The notes under the pieces are model-generated. The model was not told the origin of the DNA. It made no database searches and was given only the letters and a program-made list of their open reading frames with translations. Shown here piece by piece: positions 1 through 11,480 of a DNA stretch of 64,000 nt (positions are counted from its first letter, which is position 1; each line of letters begins with the position of its first letter). The DNA comes from Magicicada septendecula. Lineage: Eukaryota; Arthropoda; Insecta; Hemiptera; Cicadidae. The translations under genes and the position numbers were made by a program. The DNA lies in the NCBI GenBank assembly GCA_034769895.1, contig CM068373.1, positions 25,816,120-25,880,119 on the forward strand, in the 5' to 3' direction.

Positions 1-209
1 TAAATATAAATCTTAGAATATGGAAGTCATGTATGGTTCTCCATACCGATATTTATTCAGGGTTTCCGTCCCCTTGACCGGCTGCTTTCACCACAGCTTA
101 GAGGATCGTGTACCCTGATTTTCGCTCGGGGCTCACTCCCTTAGCCTTTAAAGATCCCTTTCCATCTCAAGGCACCGATTCTCTCTACCGTCAGTCCAAG
201 GTCACATTG
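1..209 (+). repeat. Dispersed repeat segment upstream of a LINE tail
   Basis: No coding signal. The stretch around 60-150 (a block containing CGGCTGCTTTCACC and ending in CTTAGCC) is similar to the segment at about 54655-54800, which also lies directly upstream of a LINE tail. It may be part of the same retroposon or a co-mobilised repeat. Seen by eye only. Confidence 0.35.
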
Positions 210-675
210 TATAAAGTTATGATGAGACCGTCGATTACATATGGCAGCTGGACTTAGACTCTGAAAAAACGAACCGTTAACATAATCAGTGCCTTCTGAG
301 GAAAATATATAGACCAATCCATCTCAATCGGATATGGAGAATGCCTCACAATGAGGAACTATACAAGCTATATACGGACAATGATCTGGCCATCATCATC
401 CAACTGTATAAATTGCAATGGGCAGGACACGCATTAGGATGGAAGGCAACCGAATACCTAGGAAGGTACTGTTTAGTCACGTCGAGGGTAGAAGACCTGT
501 CGGAAAACCCACTCATTGCTAGACTGCCGCAAGGAGTAAAGGGATGCTGATACTTTGCTTAAAATAACACGATGGACATCGATCGCGAAGGACAGGAAGA
601 ATGGAGTCGGGTAATTATCAAGACTAAGGTTCGACTCCGAACTGTGATGCCATAAAAGAAGAAGAAGAAGAAGTT
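210..675 (+). pseudogene. Non-LTR retrotransposon ORF2 C-terminal tail (degenerate)
   Basis: This is the 3' end of a LINE reverse-transcriptase ORF. Read in switching frames it gives the usual post-RT pattern: LYKVMMRPSITYG near 210-250, then LQWAGHALGW near 412-445, then a VEGRRPVG-like block near 485-515, and a final W-rich end. The longest open piece is 341-550 (69 codons). Stops and frameshifts show it is dead. It ends in a (GAA)n tail at about 656-673, a common kind of LINE 3' tail. The same family recurs at 31585-31841. The upstream RT domain is missing here, either truncated or outside the window. Confidence 0.75.
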
Positions 676-1849
676 GATTTTAGGAAGACCTGGTACGGGG
701 ACGTTATTTAAGACTAATACGCGATAGAAACTCCGGAAGTAACTCCTCCTGCGATTGCACTATTCAAAACTCTCAAGGGATTTCCGATATAGAAGGTTTT
801 TGGTGGGGATGGGAATGCTTCTTATGTACTTTTGTTCATGTTGTGTAAGGATCTCAGAAAATGAGGTGCTCAGTAATTGTGTGGAATCTACTATAATGTG
901 CTTTCAACCAGTGATGACGCGGCAGGAATAACAGTGAAGATACTTTATGTCTGTTGTAGGACCATTTCGTGAACCATTGCTGTCTCCAGCATGAATTTCC
1001 AGACAGTTCGCCGGTGGTCAGTCCGCACTATATTGTGTACGGGGTAGGGCAGAGTGTAATGATAAAACTAGGTCCAAGTAATAAGAGAGAGCCCTGGTCA
1101 CTGGCCACAAATGGTTAGGTACGCCACCCAAAAAGGTGTTGTTTGTTTTATTCATTTGGTTGTTTTATCACTGTGATGGCAGTGGTTCCTTTACGAGTAA
1201 GCCTTATGTAGAAACTATAAAGCGTCGTCCAGCAGATTGATATGTTTTTTACAGTAGATTATATGTTTATATGAGAGGCTGCAATAAATTAACTCCAAAG
1301 TGGGACATCGTGGGTTCCAATCTATCTCAGGATGAGCAGTTTTCATCATGTCCCAAGAATGGCCAAGGAATATTAAACGATGGCTTGGCTTTGCGGTGCT
1401 AGCTAGCTATGTGTCCCGTGTACGTAATATAGGCTATAGTAAAATATTTGTGGGCTAATTTAACTTAATCCTAATCAAATTTACGTGGTCCACATTATAT
1501 ATTCTAACTAGAGACCCCTCAAGATGAAAAGATTGTATCGAGGTTTGGGAGCAAAATGACAATACTGGGAACAATACTGAAAATACTGAGGCTTGGAAAT
1601 AATTATATAAAACTGAAAAAGGTGTAAATCGAGAGAGGTTCTTTTATATTTTCCGCGCTTTATAATATATAATTAAGAAAAAATACAAAATTAACTTAAT
1701 AGCAGTCAACGAATTAGAGTCTTTCAAGGAGAATAGAGTGTCTCAGAGACGATATGGTGTTGCTTTCCAAGGATAAAAGAACATTACATGGAATGCTGAG
1801 GTAACTTTACAGAACTTGTGAAGAACAGATGTTGTATAAACTTACGTTT
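676..1849. other. Unassigned non-coding DNA
   Basis: No ORF, RNA gene or repeat structure that I can support. Ordinary AT-rich sequence with a few GGGG-rich spots. Confidence 0.4.
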
Positions 1850-2400
1850 TTAAGCCAAAGAGCATAGTCATAACCAAACTGAGCAGGACTGCACAAGTTG
1901 AGGTAGCGAATGAAGAAATTTAATAAGTTAGAGGTTTTCAGTACCTAGGATATTTAATTGGAGAAGGGATGAGTTGTAGGCAAGACGTGACATTCAGAAT
2001 TGCTTTGCTAAAGAACCCCTTAATAGAAATAAAAGTTTAGACATAACGGAGCCCACTAGACCTAATGCAGGAGACTACTAGACATAAAGCTGAAAAAGAG
2101 AATGGGATTTTCTTTAGATTTTGGACCTGAACGGTGCAGAAATGTAGACATTAAGGACTCTGAGTGCTCGTAACTGTAGGATAGGACATGAGAGTGTTTT
2201 ATGTAACCAGTGACAGGAAGACAAATTGGTTACTACACTGTATGGGGAAAAACGAAAAGAATGTAATAGTAGAAATCATAAAGGGTTTAGTAAATATAAA
2301 GCGGAAAATAGGAAGAGGAGAAAACCACATGACGGACCACATATGGTTCATGAAATGAAGAGATTATCTTACGATAAGCAATCAAGGTAAGAGAATGCGC
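1850..2400 (+). pseudogene. Degenerate LINE ORF2 tail
   Basis: A broken non-LTR reverse transcriptase C-terminus. Around 1930-2035 the translation reads FQYLGYLIGEGMSCRQDV followed by RIALLKN, matching the F-YLG-I motif just after the RT domain of arthropod LINEs. After several stops, 2235-2345 gives a basic KRKIGRGENHMTDHIWF stretch like the family's RKRGRPRM end. No intact frame survives. Its end merges into the tandem repeat that follows. Moderate confidence because of heavy decay. Confidence 0.55.
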
Positions 2401-2900
2401 TGGAAGACCTACCCGTGTGCAGAAAACACACGAAGACATGTCTCCATTAACAGCAAGGTAAGAGAATGCGCTGGAAGACCTACCCGTGTGCAGAAAACAC
2501 ACGAAGACATGTCTCCATTAACAGCCCAGTGAAATTCTTTATATCTTTGGCACACAAAATTTATTAAAAATTTTAAATTTCTTTCTTTACACACTAAAAT
2601 AATTATAGCGTAAAATACAAATACAAATAGCGTAAGATACAGTAAATATAAAACGAAAAATAGGAAGAGGAGGAAACCGGATGGAAGATCATATACGGTT
2701 CATGAAATGAAGAGACTAGCTCACGATAAGCAATAAAGGTAAGAGAATGCGCTGGAAGAGCTATCTGTGGGCAGAAAACACACGAAGACATGTCTCCATT
2801 AACAGCCCAGTAAAATTCTCCATTTTGTTTGCACATCAAAGTCATTAAACACTTAAACTTTTTCTCTTTACACAGTAGAGTAATGATAGACCTACTTATT
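2287..2900. repeat. Imperfect tandem repeat with an inner 70-bp duplication
   Basis: A block starting with GTAAATATAAA plus AGGAAGAGGAG occurs at about 2290-2610 and again at about 2640-2890. Within the first copy the segment beginning AAGGTAAGAGAATGCGCTGG and ending ACATGTCTCCATTAACAGC is directly duplicated (about 2385-2453 and 2456-2524), and it recurs once at about 2736-2808. The unit starts in the LINE tail above, so the repeat probably grew from a LINE 3' end. Short ORFs on the minus strand repeat the same peptide and are shadows of the duplication. Confidence 0.8.
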
Positions 2901-2949
2901 CTTTGTTTTGATTTTAATTTTTTTTCTCTGTCTACGCAATTTACCATAA

Positions 2950-4318
2950 CCTATAATCCTCTGTAAGAATGAAATAACTAATTAATCATATTCTTCTTTT
3001 ACTCTAAGCAAATACCATATAAATGTGAACCAACATATTTTAGCTCGTACTGCTATTGTTAAACAATTTTAATTGTTGTACTTTTCAACTTCTGCTAAGA
3101 GATAGAATAAGGTAAAATATCGTTATTGGCCTATATAGATGATTTTTATTAGGATAGTCTTTTACTTTTAGGATGTTTAAAGATAGCCATAAGTTACAGT
3201 TTCCTGTAAGAAAACACAAACCGTCTTATACAATTAAAAGATAAGCACAATTTAGTGGTTGTCTAATTTTTACTTCGCTAATGGAAAATATAATTTCGTG
3301 TTAGTGTTTCAATATAAGTATAGTAAAAAAACGTGTATTCTTGACAGTACACTGATTGACTCATTAGCTGGTATTTAATGATTTAATTTTTACTACATAC
3401 TTTAACAAAATAAAACTATTAACAATAAAAGTGTATTTTGTTATCTAACTTAGTAACCCGCTATTTTGTGGCTAAATTACAATAAATTGGTTTTAAAGAA
3501 CATAAAAAATATAAATAAATCACATCAAACTAATAAAAGAAAAAAGGAAAAGTTTGTTGTCACTATCTTAAAGGAATTCAAAACACCTTAGCTGGGTTCA
3601 GTTTTCTTAATGTTATAATTTTAAGCATTGAAACAATTGCTAATACACATTTCAACGCATGTCAATTATTTTTAATACACATAAATGTCAGATTTATTTG
3701 TAATCCATGTACACAAATGCGACAGGTACAAGGCAACAATATTCAGTGAGTACCTACAAATATAAAGTCACTGTTTCAACTACGTTTTTCTTCAGTTCGT
3801 AATGAAGTAAACAAAGTGTGAAACTCGCTGTTTGCTGAGAATTGAAGGAAGTTCTCATAGAGTAATTATAAAGTTTTCCCACTTCATAAAAGACGTAGTA
3901 AGTTAGTTCATACAAACAGATGTAACACGAAGTACTAAGTTACAAGTTACTTTAGGGAACACAAAGGCTACATTATCGGTCTCTGGAACTTGACTGGCGC
4001 CCGCGGTAGCGTGTTCTTATATGAACCTCCGCACTGCTAATTTTTAAAAAATATTCTGAAATTTTACTTAGCCTGCAGTATCGTGTGTATATTTCTCTGA
4101 TTCCACATTAGTGTAAACAGTTTATCGCTATTGGTTCAGTAAGACGAAGGCCGTATTCAATTGATTTTCAATGTACTTTATAATCATAATGATATCATAC
4201 AGCATTTTGCCTTACTCCTCTCACTACCTGCATAATTCTGTTTTTCTATCATTTTTATAATTCTACTTAGCTCTATGAAATGTTTCTTACGGTCTTCAAA
4301 AAAATACTTCTTTTTGTT
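2950..4318. other. Unassigned AT-rich DNA
   Basis: No coding region or repeat boundary recognised. Very AT-rich between about 2960 and 3560. Confidence 0.4.
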
Positions 4319-5008
4319 GTTATGAGACCTTCGGCTTTTCGGGCTCTAAGGCCTAAGATTATTTGTTGCAAACGTTTCGGCCGTGCCTTCGAACCCATCT
4401 TCAGTGCAGGAGGCTGAAAACACTGACAAAGCTTTTGTACTCCGTGACCACTGAACTTTGATTAAGGCTAGTGGCTATGAGTAGAACTCCCATATTTATA
4501 AACTTTTGGAGTCCGCACGAACTTGTCTGACACCACCAGCCAATCAGAAGAAAGAAAAATTCTTATTGGTTTAACACAACTCGCGTCCAAAGAGCCCTAA
4601 ATGAGAGAGACACACCTCTCCAATTCATTGAAATAGATGCAGGTTTTTGAATCTGGACAGACTCCATATGAAGGCGAGGGAAATACACACTTGTCGACGA
4701 CAGAAGCTTTGTATTTCCAAAGAGTATGCGATGGTCGGCATTGGCGAGTGCGCGCTCCGCTATAGCAGATTATTCCGGCTGCCTCAAACGACAGTAGCGG
4801 CTGTGTTCATCAACGGGGGAATGGACACTGGGTTTCGTAGTTCCGATGTACAATGGCCGCATGAGCAAGGAACTCCGTACACTCCGCATAACGAGAACGG
4901 GTCTCTGACGTGCTTCACTGGTCTCAGAAACTGCTGGATTGTCTTGGTCGGCTTGAAGATTGGTCTCACGCCGCGCCGGTTCAGCTCTGAAAAACATTGG
5001 TGTCTGAG

Positions 5009-5070
<62 letters not shown>

Positions 5071-5686
5071 AAGCCTTAGGTTGCTCACGTGATGTGCATG
5101 GGCATAATCATGTACCCGCAGACCGCACCGTAACACGTTGTGCAGAGCAAACGACCGCGCTGCACGGTTGGCACCTGACGCTCATCAGGCCTAGGCACAC
5201 AAATTAGGGCGCAAGACGCCCGTGCATCCTCTGTCTGTCTGTCATATACAGGCGAGGAAAATACGAACTCACCGAGGATAGAAGCTCTTTTCAAAGGGTA
5301 TGCGATGGTCGACATTGGCGAGTGCGCGCTCCGCTATAGCAGGTTATTCCGGCTGCCTCAAACGACATTAGCGGCTATATTTTATCAACGCGGGCATGGA
5401 CACTGCGTTTGGTAGTTCCGATGTACAACAAGCCACACGAGCAAGGAACTTCATACACTCTGCACAATGAGAGCGGGTCTCTGACGATCCTCACTGGTTT
5501 CAGAAACTGCAGGATTTTCTTGGTCGGCTTGAAGATTGGTCACTGACTACGAAACCGTTATGATTGTTTTGCAGCCTGCTGCACTGAAGATGGCCGTCAA
5601 AGGCACAGCCGAAACCTTTGCACCAAACAACCTAAGACCACGGCCTTAGAGGCCGGCAAACCGAAAGTCTCGTAACATTGAAGCCG
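4319..5686. mobile_element. Composite element with ~100-bp terminal inverted repeats
   Basis: The left end (4319-4415, starting TGTTATGAGACCTTCGG) is the reverse complement of 5575-5685 (ending GAAAGTCTCGTAACA) with scattered mismatches. Inside are two diverged direct copies of a ~290-bp unit, at about 4669-4967 and 5250-5541, sharing blocks such as GCGATGGTCG and GCGCTCCGCTATAGCAG. They are separated by a (CT)n tract and unique sequence. Each terminal repeat carries a hammerhead-like core (4371-4407 minus, 5584-5616 plus). No transposase is encoded. The 186-codon ORF at 4647-5207 runs through the microsatellite and looks like chance. It could be a non-autonomous DNA element or a Penelope-type terminal-repeat derivative. 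Confidence 0.65.
5012..5067. repeat. (CT)n microsatellite
   Basis: Uninterrupted CT dinucleotide run of about 28 units between the two duplicated internal units of the composite element. It generates the RERERE and SLSLSL artefact ORFs. Confidence 0.98.
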
Positions 5687-6816
5687 GCCGTGAAAGCCAC
5701 AGACAGAACTTAATACGCCTTTTTATTCTATTAGGCTGCCTAAAATGTGACAAAAACTCCAATTATATCACTTCCTCATTTCTCTACCTCAAAATGATAT
5801 TACGGTATCATATTAACTTCAATTCGAGGACAACAATTTTCAATAGAATGTAACCTGAGAAGTTACTACATTTTCTCTCTCGTAAATGTAGGTGGGCTTA
5901 TTTTAGAGGTGGGTCAATCAATGGTACACATACGGTTGTTTCAGGGAGAGAGTGGAAAACGATTTTGCAGCCGACACGAAGTTCTGATGGCAGAATATAG
6001 TACAGACAGGAAGGACTTGTTGAGCCGACATAACCAGTATGCCATCAACTTGTCGAACCAACCCGCGTTTTTGCTGCTTTGCAGAATTTTGTTTTCTTGA
6101 GCAAAATTTTGGTTATTTTATTCGGGTCAGACCAAAAAATAAACTGAAATGAATGTAGACAAAGAGAAAGGAAGACAAAAAAATTTCTCGGAAACTGGGT
6201 GGCATCGCGTGAAAAAATATGACTAAAAACTTCGTCAATATGTTAACTTCTTGAATTGCTGCAGTCTTTACAAATACAGTTGTTATTGAAATTGTCATGA
6301 AAAGCGAATAAAAAATATTTTCAACAATACTTACTGGTCATGCTCAGTTCGGCTCCTTTTTCACCCCATGCCTCTGCTTTTTTTAACAGGTTTTTTTAAT
6401 CGCTGTGACTAGTATCATATAAAAAAAACATACTCCCGCACTTTCTCAATAAAAATTTCCATGTTTTCGTCAGTCATATCGCCCTGCCCGCTCGGTAATT
6501 TTGTAAAATTGTACAGCCGTATCGCTTGTCGTCACGGTCTAGACTATACCGTCGCGACAGATCGCCTTGTATGTGACGGAAATGATGTTATATTACGTAA
6601 CACAACTTTACCGCCTTCCCACCGCGATCCAGTATCGCTGACCGCCGCGACAGATCGCGCTCTGTGTGCCCGAGCCTTAAACAGCAATCGTATTTGCAGT
6701 TCTATATGCAACAAGGTTATATGCAACGAGGTGTTGACCAACAACGATTGCGGAAACCGTATGTCATCACGCAGCCATCACTTAGAGGAAGGCGAGACCA
6801 CCACAGCATAACTTAC
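5687..6816. other. Unassigned DNA with one small unsupported ORF
   Basis: A 63-codon ORF at 5909-6100 (plus) has no recognisable domain and no splice or promoter context that I can defend. The region 6461-6816 is more GC-rich, with a repeated block CGCGACAGATCGC at about 6553 and 6646. No gene called. Confidence 0.35.
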
Positions 6817-7079
6817 TGTCACGACGGTCTACTTGATCGTCGTATGGTACAGTGGAAACAGAATACAAGACACCAATTAAGTCGCTAATCACCAGCTTTA
6901 ATGATCACAATTAAACAGTTTATAATTAACTCGTACAATATTTCCAGTTAGATTTGTCCAAACGAATAACAATGTCTATTAATAAGTTCACACAATTATT
7001 AACACAATACTACTTCCCATTGACAACACTCAATCCACGCTAGCGAACATCGCTGACGTAACTCCCTGACATTGCATTG

Positions 7080-7502
7080 CATTGCATTACATAGTGGGGC
7101 TTCTTTGCACCCATGGCCATATTACAGCTTCCGGGACGTGCCCGATGGCTGTCAGAAGAAAACAGTGCTGGACTTTCAAAAGAAGGTTTCCTAATATTCG
7201 GCAGGGACACGCCAACCAGTTAACTGAGAAGGCGGCGGAAATTTTTCACAATCAGTTATATTTATATAGGTTCCGGGTCATGGTAACACTGCTGCCGGTC
7301 GCGGGGCGAACGGCAGATGCCGCACGCGCCCGGCCTGGCATGCAGGCGCCTTGTAGCGCCGGTCGTTCCCCGCGAGGCAGGGAACCTCCGTGTTTGTGGC
7401 ATACGGTAACAGCGCCAAGCAGTTTGCAAACCAACATACTTGAGGAAGGTATCAGATTGAAGAGGAAGGTAACAAGGAAATAGAATCGCTTGGGAACCTA
7501 AG
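7080..7502. other. GC-rich insertion of unknown origin inside an LTR
   Basis: It starts at a TGCATTGCATTGCATTACAT run and is clearly GC-richer than its surroundings, especially 7270-7400. A 133-codon ORF on the plus strand (7082-7483) has no recognised domain. The segment has no counterpart in other LTR-A copies. It may be a further part of the adjoining Jockey fragment or an independent insertion. Confidence 0.4.
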
Positions 7503-8037
7503 TTACAGCATACAGAATAACGGGGGGTCGTCTAAGATCGCCCGAGGGCGTTTGATGCGTATAGCGGGAGGTGGTTCTGACGTGCTGATAGTACGGAGGT
7601 AAGGAAAGGACGAGGTCGCTGCAGAAGCAAAAAGAGTTTCGGCAAGCGACCGGACGAAATCAGCGAGGGTAGGAACTCGAAAAAATATTAACGATGAATT
7701 GGGTCTCCATGCAGTCGGCGAAGACCTCAGCCTTCCTTTCCGATGAAGAAACAATGCCGTTCGGGGTGCCCAAGGGGTTGCGAGTACGCTTCTCGCGAGT
7801 AAGACGACTCGTCGCTCTCCAGACGGAGGCTTGGTCGACTTCAAGGGACTCAAGATATGAGTCCCACTGATCAGAGTTTACGTCCCGCAAAAGTTGCTGG
7901 ACGTAAAGAGACTGGGCCTGAAACCGTCGTTTGACGGCGGGATCTCGACTCCCTGACAAACCGGCTGCTATGGCTTTATATACGCCGCATTGAGGTACAG
8001 TACAGTTTTCCCTCCGTAACTGCACGCCGGCGGCTTA
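7503..8037 (-). pseudogene. Jockey-clade LINE fragment (endonuclease-RT linker)
   Basis: The minus-strand ORF (8025 to 7660) contains LRRENCTVPQCG, SRDPAVKRRFQAQ, WDSYLESLEVDQASVWRATS, then an SSERKAEVFADCMETQF stretch. This is the typical linker between endonuclease and RT in Jockey-like elements: DPAVK, W-x-x-LESL, S-W-R-x-T-L, and K-A-E-F-AD-E-QF. The reading continues after a frameshift near 7670 into ADFVRSLAETLF and PPAIRIKRPRAI, where the first RT motifs should start. Both endonuclease and RT are missing, so it is truncated at both ends. It is inserted in an LTR-A copy. Confidence 0.8.
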
Positions 8038-8157
8038 CTGCTTATCTCAAGTGTTCCTGGAACTCACTAGAATCACCTACTTGAATGACCCTGCAGCTGC
8101 CACATCGGACGGGGGAGTGGAGAATGTTCTGGATTGTTCGGAACGCTTCTCGTAACA

Positions 8158-8853
8158 TTATTAGCATCAGTGGCAGTACGCAATTCTTGCCACTTTGCAA
8201 AATTGGTTTTGTGTTTACGTCATTGTTTAACCGAATTCAATTTTTTTATTGAGACACAATTTAAACTTTATTGAGACTACTAAAACTGAATGTTTAAGAT
8301 TCAAAATGGTAGGCCTAGCAGAGGTACTCATCCCTCCCCCAAAGGACATAGTTCCTTCCCAAATTTGATTTCGTGGGTAGAGGATTACAATACGAGGGTA
8401 TGGAATAACCCCCCAGTTAACGGTGGATCTTGGGGCTTTATCAAAAAACTTTTGTAAACCTAAGCCATTGAGTAAATTATTGGAATCAAAAAATTAACGT
8501 TTTAACGTTATTGTTTTTATTAATACCAAAACTTTTCCTAGTATGCTTAATGAATAACTAAATTATGAGAAATGCGAAGGCCTGGTCAAACCTGGCCCAA
8601 CATAGTTAGTAGTACAGCAAGATGACATAACCTGATTTTGTAATTCTATTCTGTTTCTTCAGTAATTTGTCCGATTCAAGACGCTTGTAAGGGGGTAATT
8701 GAGCCCCTGGTTAAGTAACTGGCTTAAATTCATGTAACTTCTATTTCTAACAAGGGCTTACAAAAGGAGAAAAATGATTATCAATGCCAGAAAAGGTTTG
8801 GTAATAAAATAAAAAATCTACTAAATTTTGAAACACAATTTATTTTTGTATAT
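8158..8853. other. Unassigned DNA between two solo LTRs
   Basis: No coding region recognised. There is no primer-binding site or gag/pol between the two same-orientation LTRs, so they are not a short provirus. Confidence 0.4.
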
Positions 8854-9366
8854 TGTCACGACGGTCTACTGATCGTCGTATGGTACAGTGGAAAACAAAA
8901 TACAAAGACACCAATTAAGTCACTAATCACCAGCTTTAATTATTACAATTAAAAGTTTGTAACCAACAAGTTCGTCTTTCACAACAAATCAAATAAAAAT
9001 TGTTCACACGTAATAATAATGTCAACGAGACTCGCACAATTATAAAACCCATAAAACTTCGCCACAGTACTACGAACCGCACTCGAATAAATCGCAACTC
9101 AAACTGAGCTAAGCGCCTCTGAAGTCTTGTAATTTTACCCCGCTGAGATTCCAGTATATTCCAGAATACATGTCTACTAGAAAACACTAGAACGTAATTG
9201 ACTGCGGCCTTGAACACAGCGCGCGGATCTGGAAAAGTCTCGTTGCGGACGCGTGACAAGTGCCACGTAATTGTCCTTCATCTCAAAGTAGCAGCAATGT
9301 GTACGCACACACAGATTACAGCCGGGCTTCGCTGGAGTAGCCTAGAATCACGTATGTTGTAACCTA
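8854..9366 (-). mobile_element. Solo LTR, family LTR-A (copy 2)
   Basis: Starts TGTCACGACGGTC and contains the family blocks CACCAATTAAGTCACTAATC, CACCAGCTTTAATT and GTGCCACGTAATTGTCCTTC. It ends near GTTGTAAC at about 9363. The sense strand is minus, judged from the TATA box position in copy 4. The right edge is less sharp than in copies 3 and 4, and no clean TSD is seen. Confidence 0.75.
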
Positions 9367-10599
9367 TCGAGTGGCTGCTAAGCTACAACTGTTTGTTTGA
9401 CGTGGTTCCGGAGGTGAAGTTGAATCATTAGAATGAACCGTTCTTCTTGAAGACAATTTATTGTGATTAGCAAAATACAAACGAACTTTTACAAGTTACT
9501 TTATACAACTCTTCTTGACAAACTATAAGTCAGTTAATTCAATTACTGTTTTAAACTCTAAGTACCTTCAGTTACTAGTACTTAGTTCACAAATTAATGT
9601 AACTACTTTTAGTTACTTCAAAAATTACAAAGACAATTATTGACAACATCTGGTTTTCCGGCTCTCTAAGAACACTTTCCAATACAGATCAAAGTCAAAA
9701 TAAAAATGAGAAAAGATACGTAAGTTCTCTCGCACCTCGTACACAATCAGATCTGACTTCTCCAGCGAATGCTAGAGTTTTTATAGTATATCATCGTGGG
9801 TGTAACCCTTAGTTTTAGTGGTGTGACTGTTCCCTCCTCTTAATTCTGAAACCTTAACTATGATAGGCTAAATCTATTGGAAATGGGGGTAAATCTCTTA
9901 TAATTTTATAAGAACTACCACTATTCGTCAGAGACACTGCATCACGTGACCCTACGTCATTTTCTGGGTGTCTTCCCGCTAGGATTAAAGTTCTCACGGA
10001 AATACAACACCTGTCTTCACACCTGAGACGAATTTATTTGACTTCACCCCTGAAGGGTATCAACTTTATGTGACATTTAATATTTCCTTTCTAAATTGTG
10101 TCCTTCATAAGATTCCCTCTGATTTTCATAAATCTGTCACCCTTTCATCTAAGAGAGTGGCTTTTAACCTCCCACAGCTGCATCCGTCTTAAGTAACTTG
10201 GGGTTACCCATAAACTAAACTTTACGATCTTTGCTTCCTGACACCTGTTTCTAAGAAGGAGGGTGAGATCTTAACCCTGGGAAAATTCTCTAAAACTATT
10301 TATATGTTCAAAACATCTGCTAGCTAAATAGCAATGTTTCTCCCTCTCACTTCAAAGTACAATTATGATAAAATTACAGTAAGTACAATTGACAATTACA
10401 ACACGTTACGTGTTCTTTAATGTCGTAACAACATGAACAGTGGTTTAGTTTACACTGGTTCTATAGTCAGCTATTCAACAACAGAGTTTGTCTAGTTTTG
10501 GTTGCCTTGAAAAATCCCCCCCCCCACAAAATTCCATTCCGTTGCACAATGCTGTGGGCACTTGTGAAGCCAACATACGGAAATAATTATAAAGTGACG
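9367..10599. other. Unassigned DNA
   Basis: From about 9450 to 10430 there is a coherent non-coding block starting near GAAGACAATTTATTGTGATT and ending near GTCGTAACAACATG. It looks like part of an unrecognised repeat or long LTR but has no second copy in this window. A C-run lies at 10517-10525. Confidence 0.35.
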
Positions 10600-11480
10600 T
10601 ACACAGTGGATTACGACAAGCGTGTCCATTATCACCTTCTCATTTTAAATTATATATTGACGATACCATACAAAACTGGCAGATGTGTCTTCCAGACTAT
10701 TTTATGATTGGGCACTCTACAATTGACACTTTGCTGTTTGCGGACGATCAGGCTAATCAGTCTCGGACTCTGAAAACATATTGCAGATGGGTATACATTT
10801 GTTAAATGGAATCTACAAAGACTCTGGATTGCAGATATCCACAATTAAAATCAAGGTGATGGCTTTTCGTGGAACTGATCCCGTACGGGCAAAAATTGTT
10901 ATAGACGGTACTGTCCTGGAACAAGTTAGCAGTTTTGAATACCTGGGCTACAGTGTGCCTTTTAATGCAAGCAACGACGTTGTGAATTCGTTCCATAAGT
11001 TCAACCTTATGTGCTGGACCATCAGGCGAAGCCTTAAGTCAGCAAGTAAAGGAACACGCCTAAAATTCTACAAGGTGATGCCTTATCCCACACTTCTTTA
11101 TGGATCTGAGAATTGGACTTTAACGAAAGGCCAAACCAGTCGCATCCAAGCGGCTAAATTGGGATTTTTCAGGCATGTGGCAAGGTATACACTCGCCATG
11201 ATCATAGAAGAAACACAGGTATACAGCAGAAACTAAATATTATGGGTATACTCGACAGGATCGCCCAGTGTCGGCTGAATTGGTGGTGACATCTTTTCCG
11301 AAGGGATGACTGCCGCATCTCCAAACAACTATGGAACTATAAGCCGAGGGGACGGAGAGGTGTGGGACGTCCGAGGAAGGACTGGAGTCCTATTTGTAAA
11401 ATAGCTGTAATATTTGCCTATTTGAGACGGGAACAAACCATTCTTGGTGGTTTGATGATGGTGATGATGAACTACACAGT
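10600..11480 (+). mobile_element. 5'-truncated LINE insertion with 8-bp TSD
   Basis: The insertion is bounded by TACACAGT at 10600-10607 and again at 11473-11480. It ends in a GATGATGGTGATGATG tail, with no poly(A). The body carries the end of an RT domain, with the catalytic FADD at 10737-10748, then the C-terminal region. A related copy lies on the minus strand at 49622-51711, there with a longer 5' part. Both are 5'-truncated, as expected from target-primed reverse transcription. Confidence 0.75.
10608..11236 (+). pseudogene. LINE reverse transcriptase C-terminal half
   Basis: RNA-dependent DNA polymerase fragment of a non-LTR retrotransposon. After FADD at 10737 a frameshift leads into an open stretch (10781-11236): LLNGIYKDSGLQIS, KIKVMAFRG, then VSSFEYLGYSV (the F-YLG motif), then LKFYKVMPYPTLLYGSENWTL, the Y-S-W signature following RT. 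The tail downstream (11280-11460) reads a basic KPRGRRGVGRPRKDW segment in another frame. Motifs A and B are absent through 5' truncation, so no activity is possible. Confidence 0.8.

Larger units (their letters stand above)
6817..8157 (-). mobile_element. Solo LTR, family LTR-A, interrupted (copy 1)
   Basis: The left edge TGTCACGACGGTC with ATCGTCGTATGGTACAGTGG matches the 3' edge of the LTR-A family (antisense here). The block at 8030-8157, with GGACGGGGGAGTGGAG and ending CGTAACA, matches the far end of the copy at 35494. The two halves are separated by foreign DNA at about 7080-8037. Flanking tetramers TTAC (6813-6816) and TTAT (8158-8161) are close to a 4-bp TSD. No gag or pol is attached. 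Confidence 0.65.

Noticed and set aside
4647-5207. 186-codon plus-strand ORF
   Set aside because: It runs through the (CT)n tract giving a poly-Ser/Leu core, and the rest is a repeated non-coding unit with a diverged second copy lacking the ORF.
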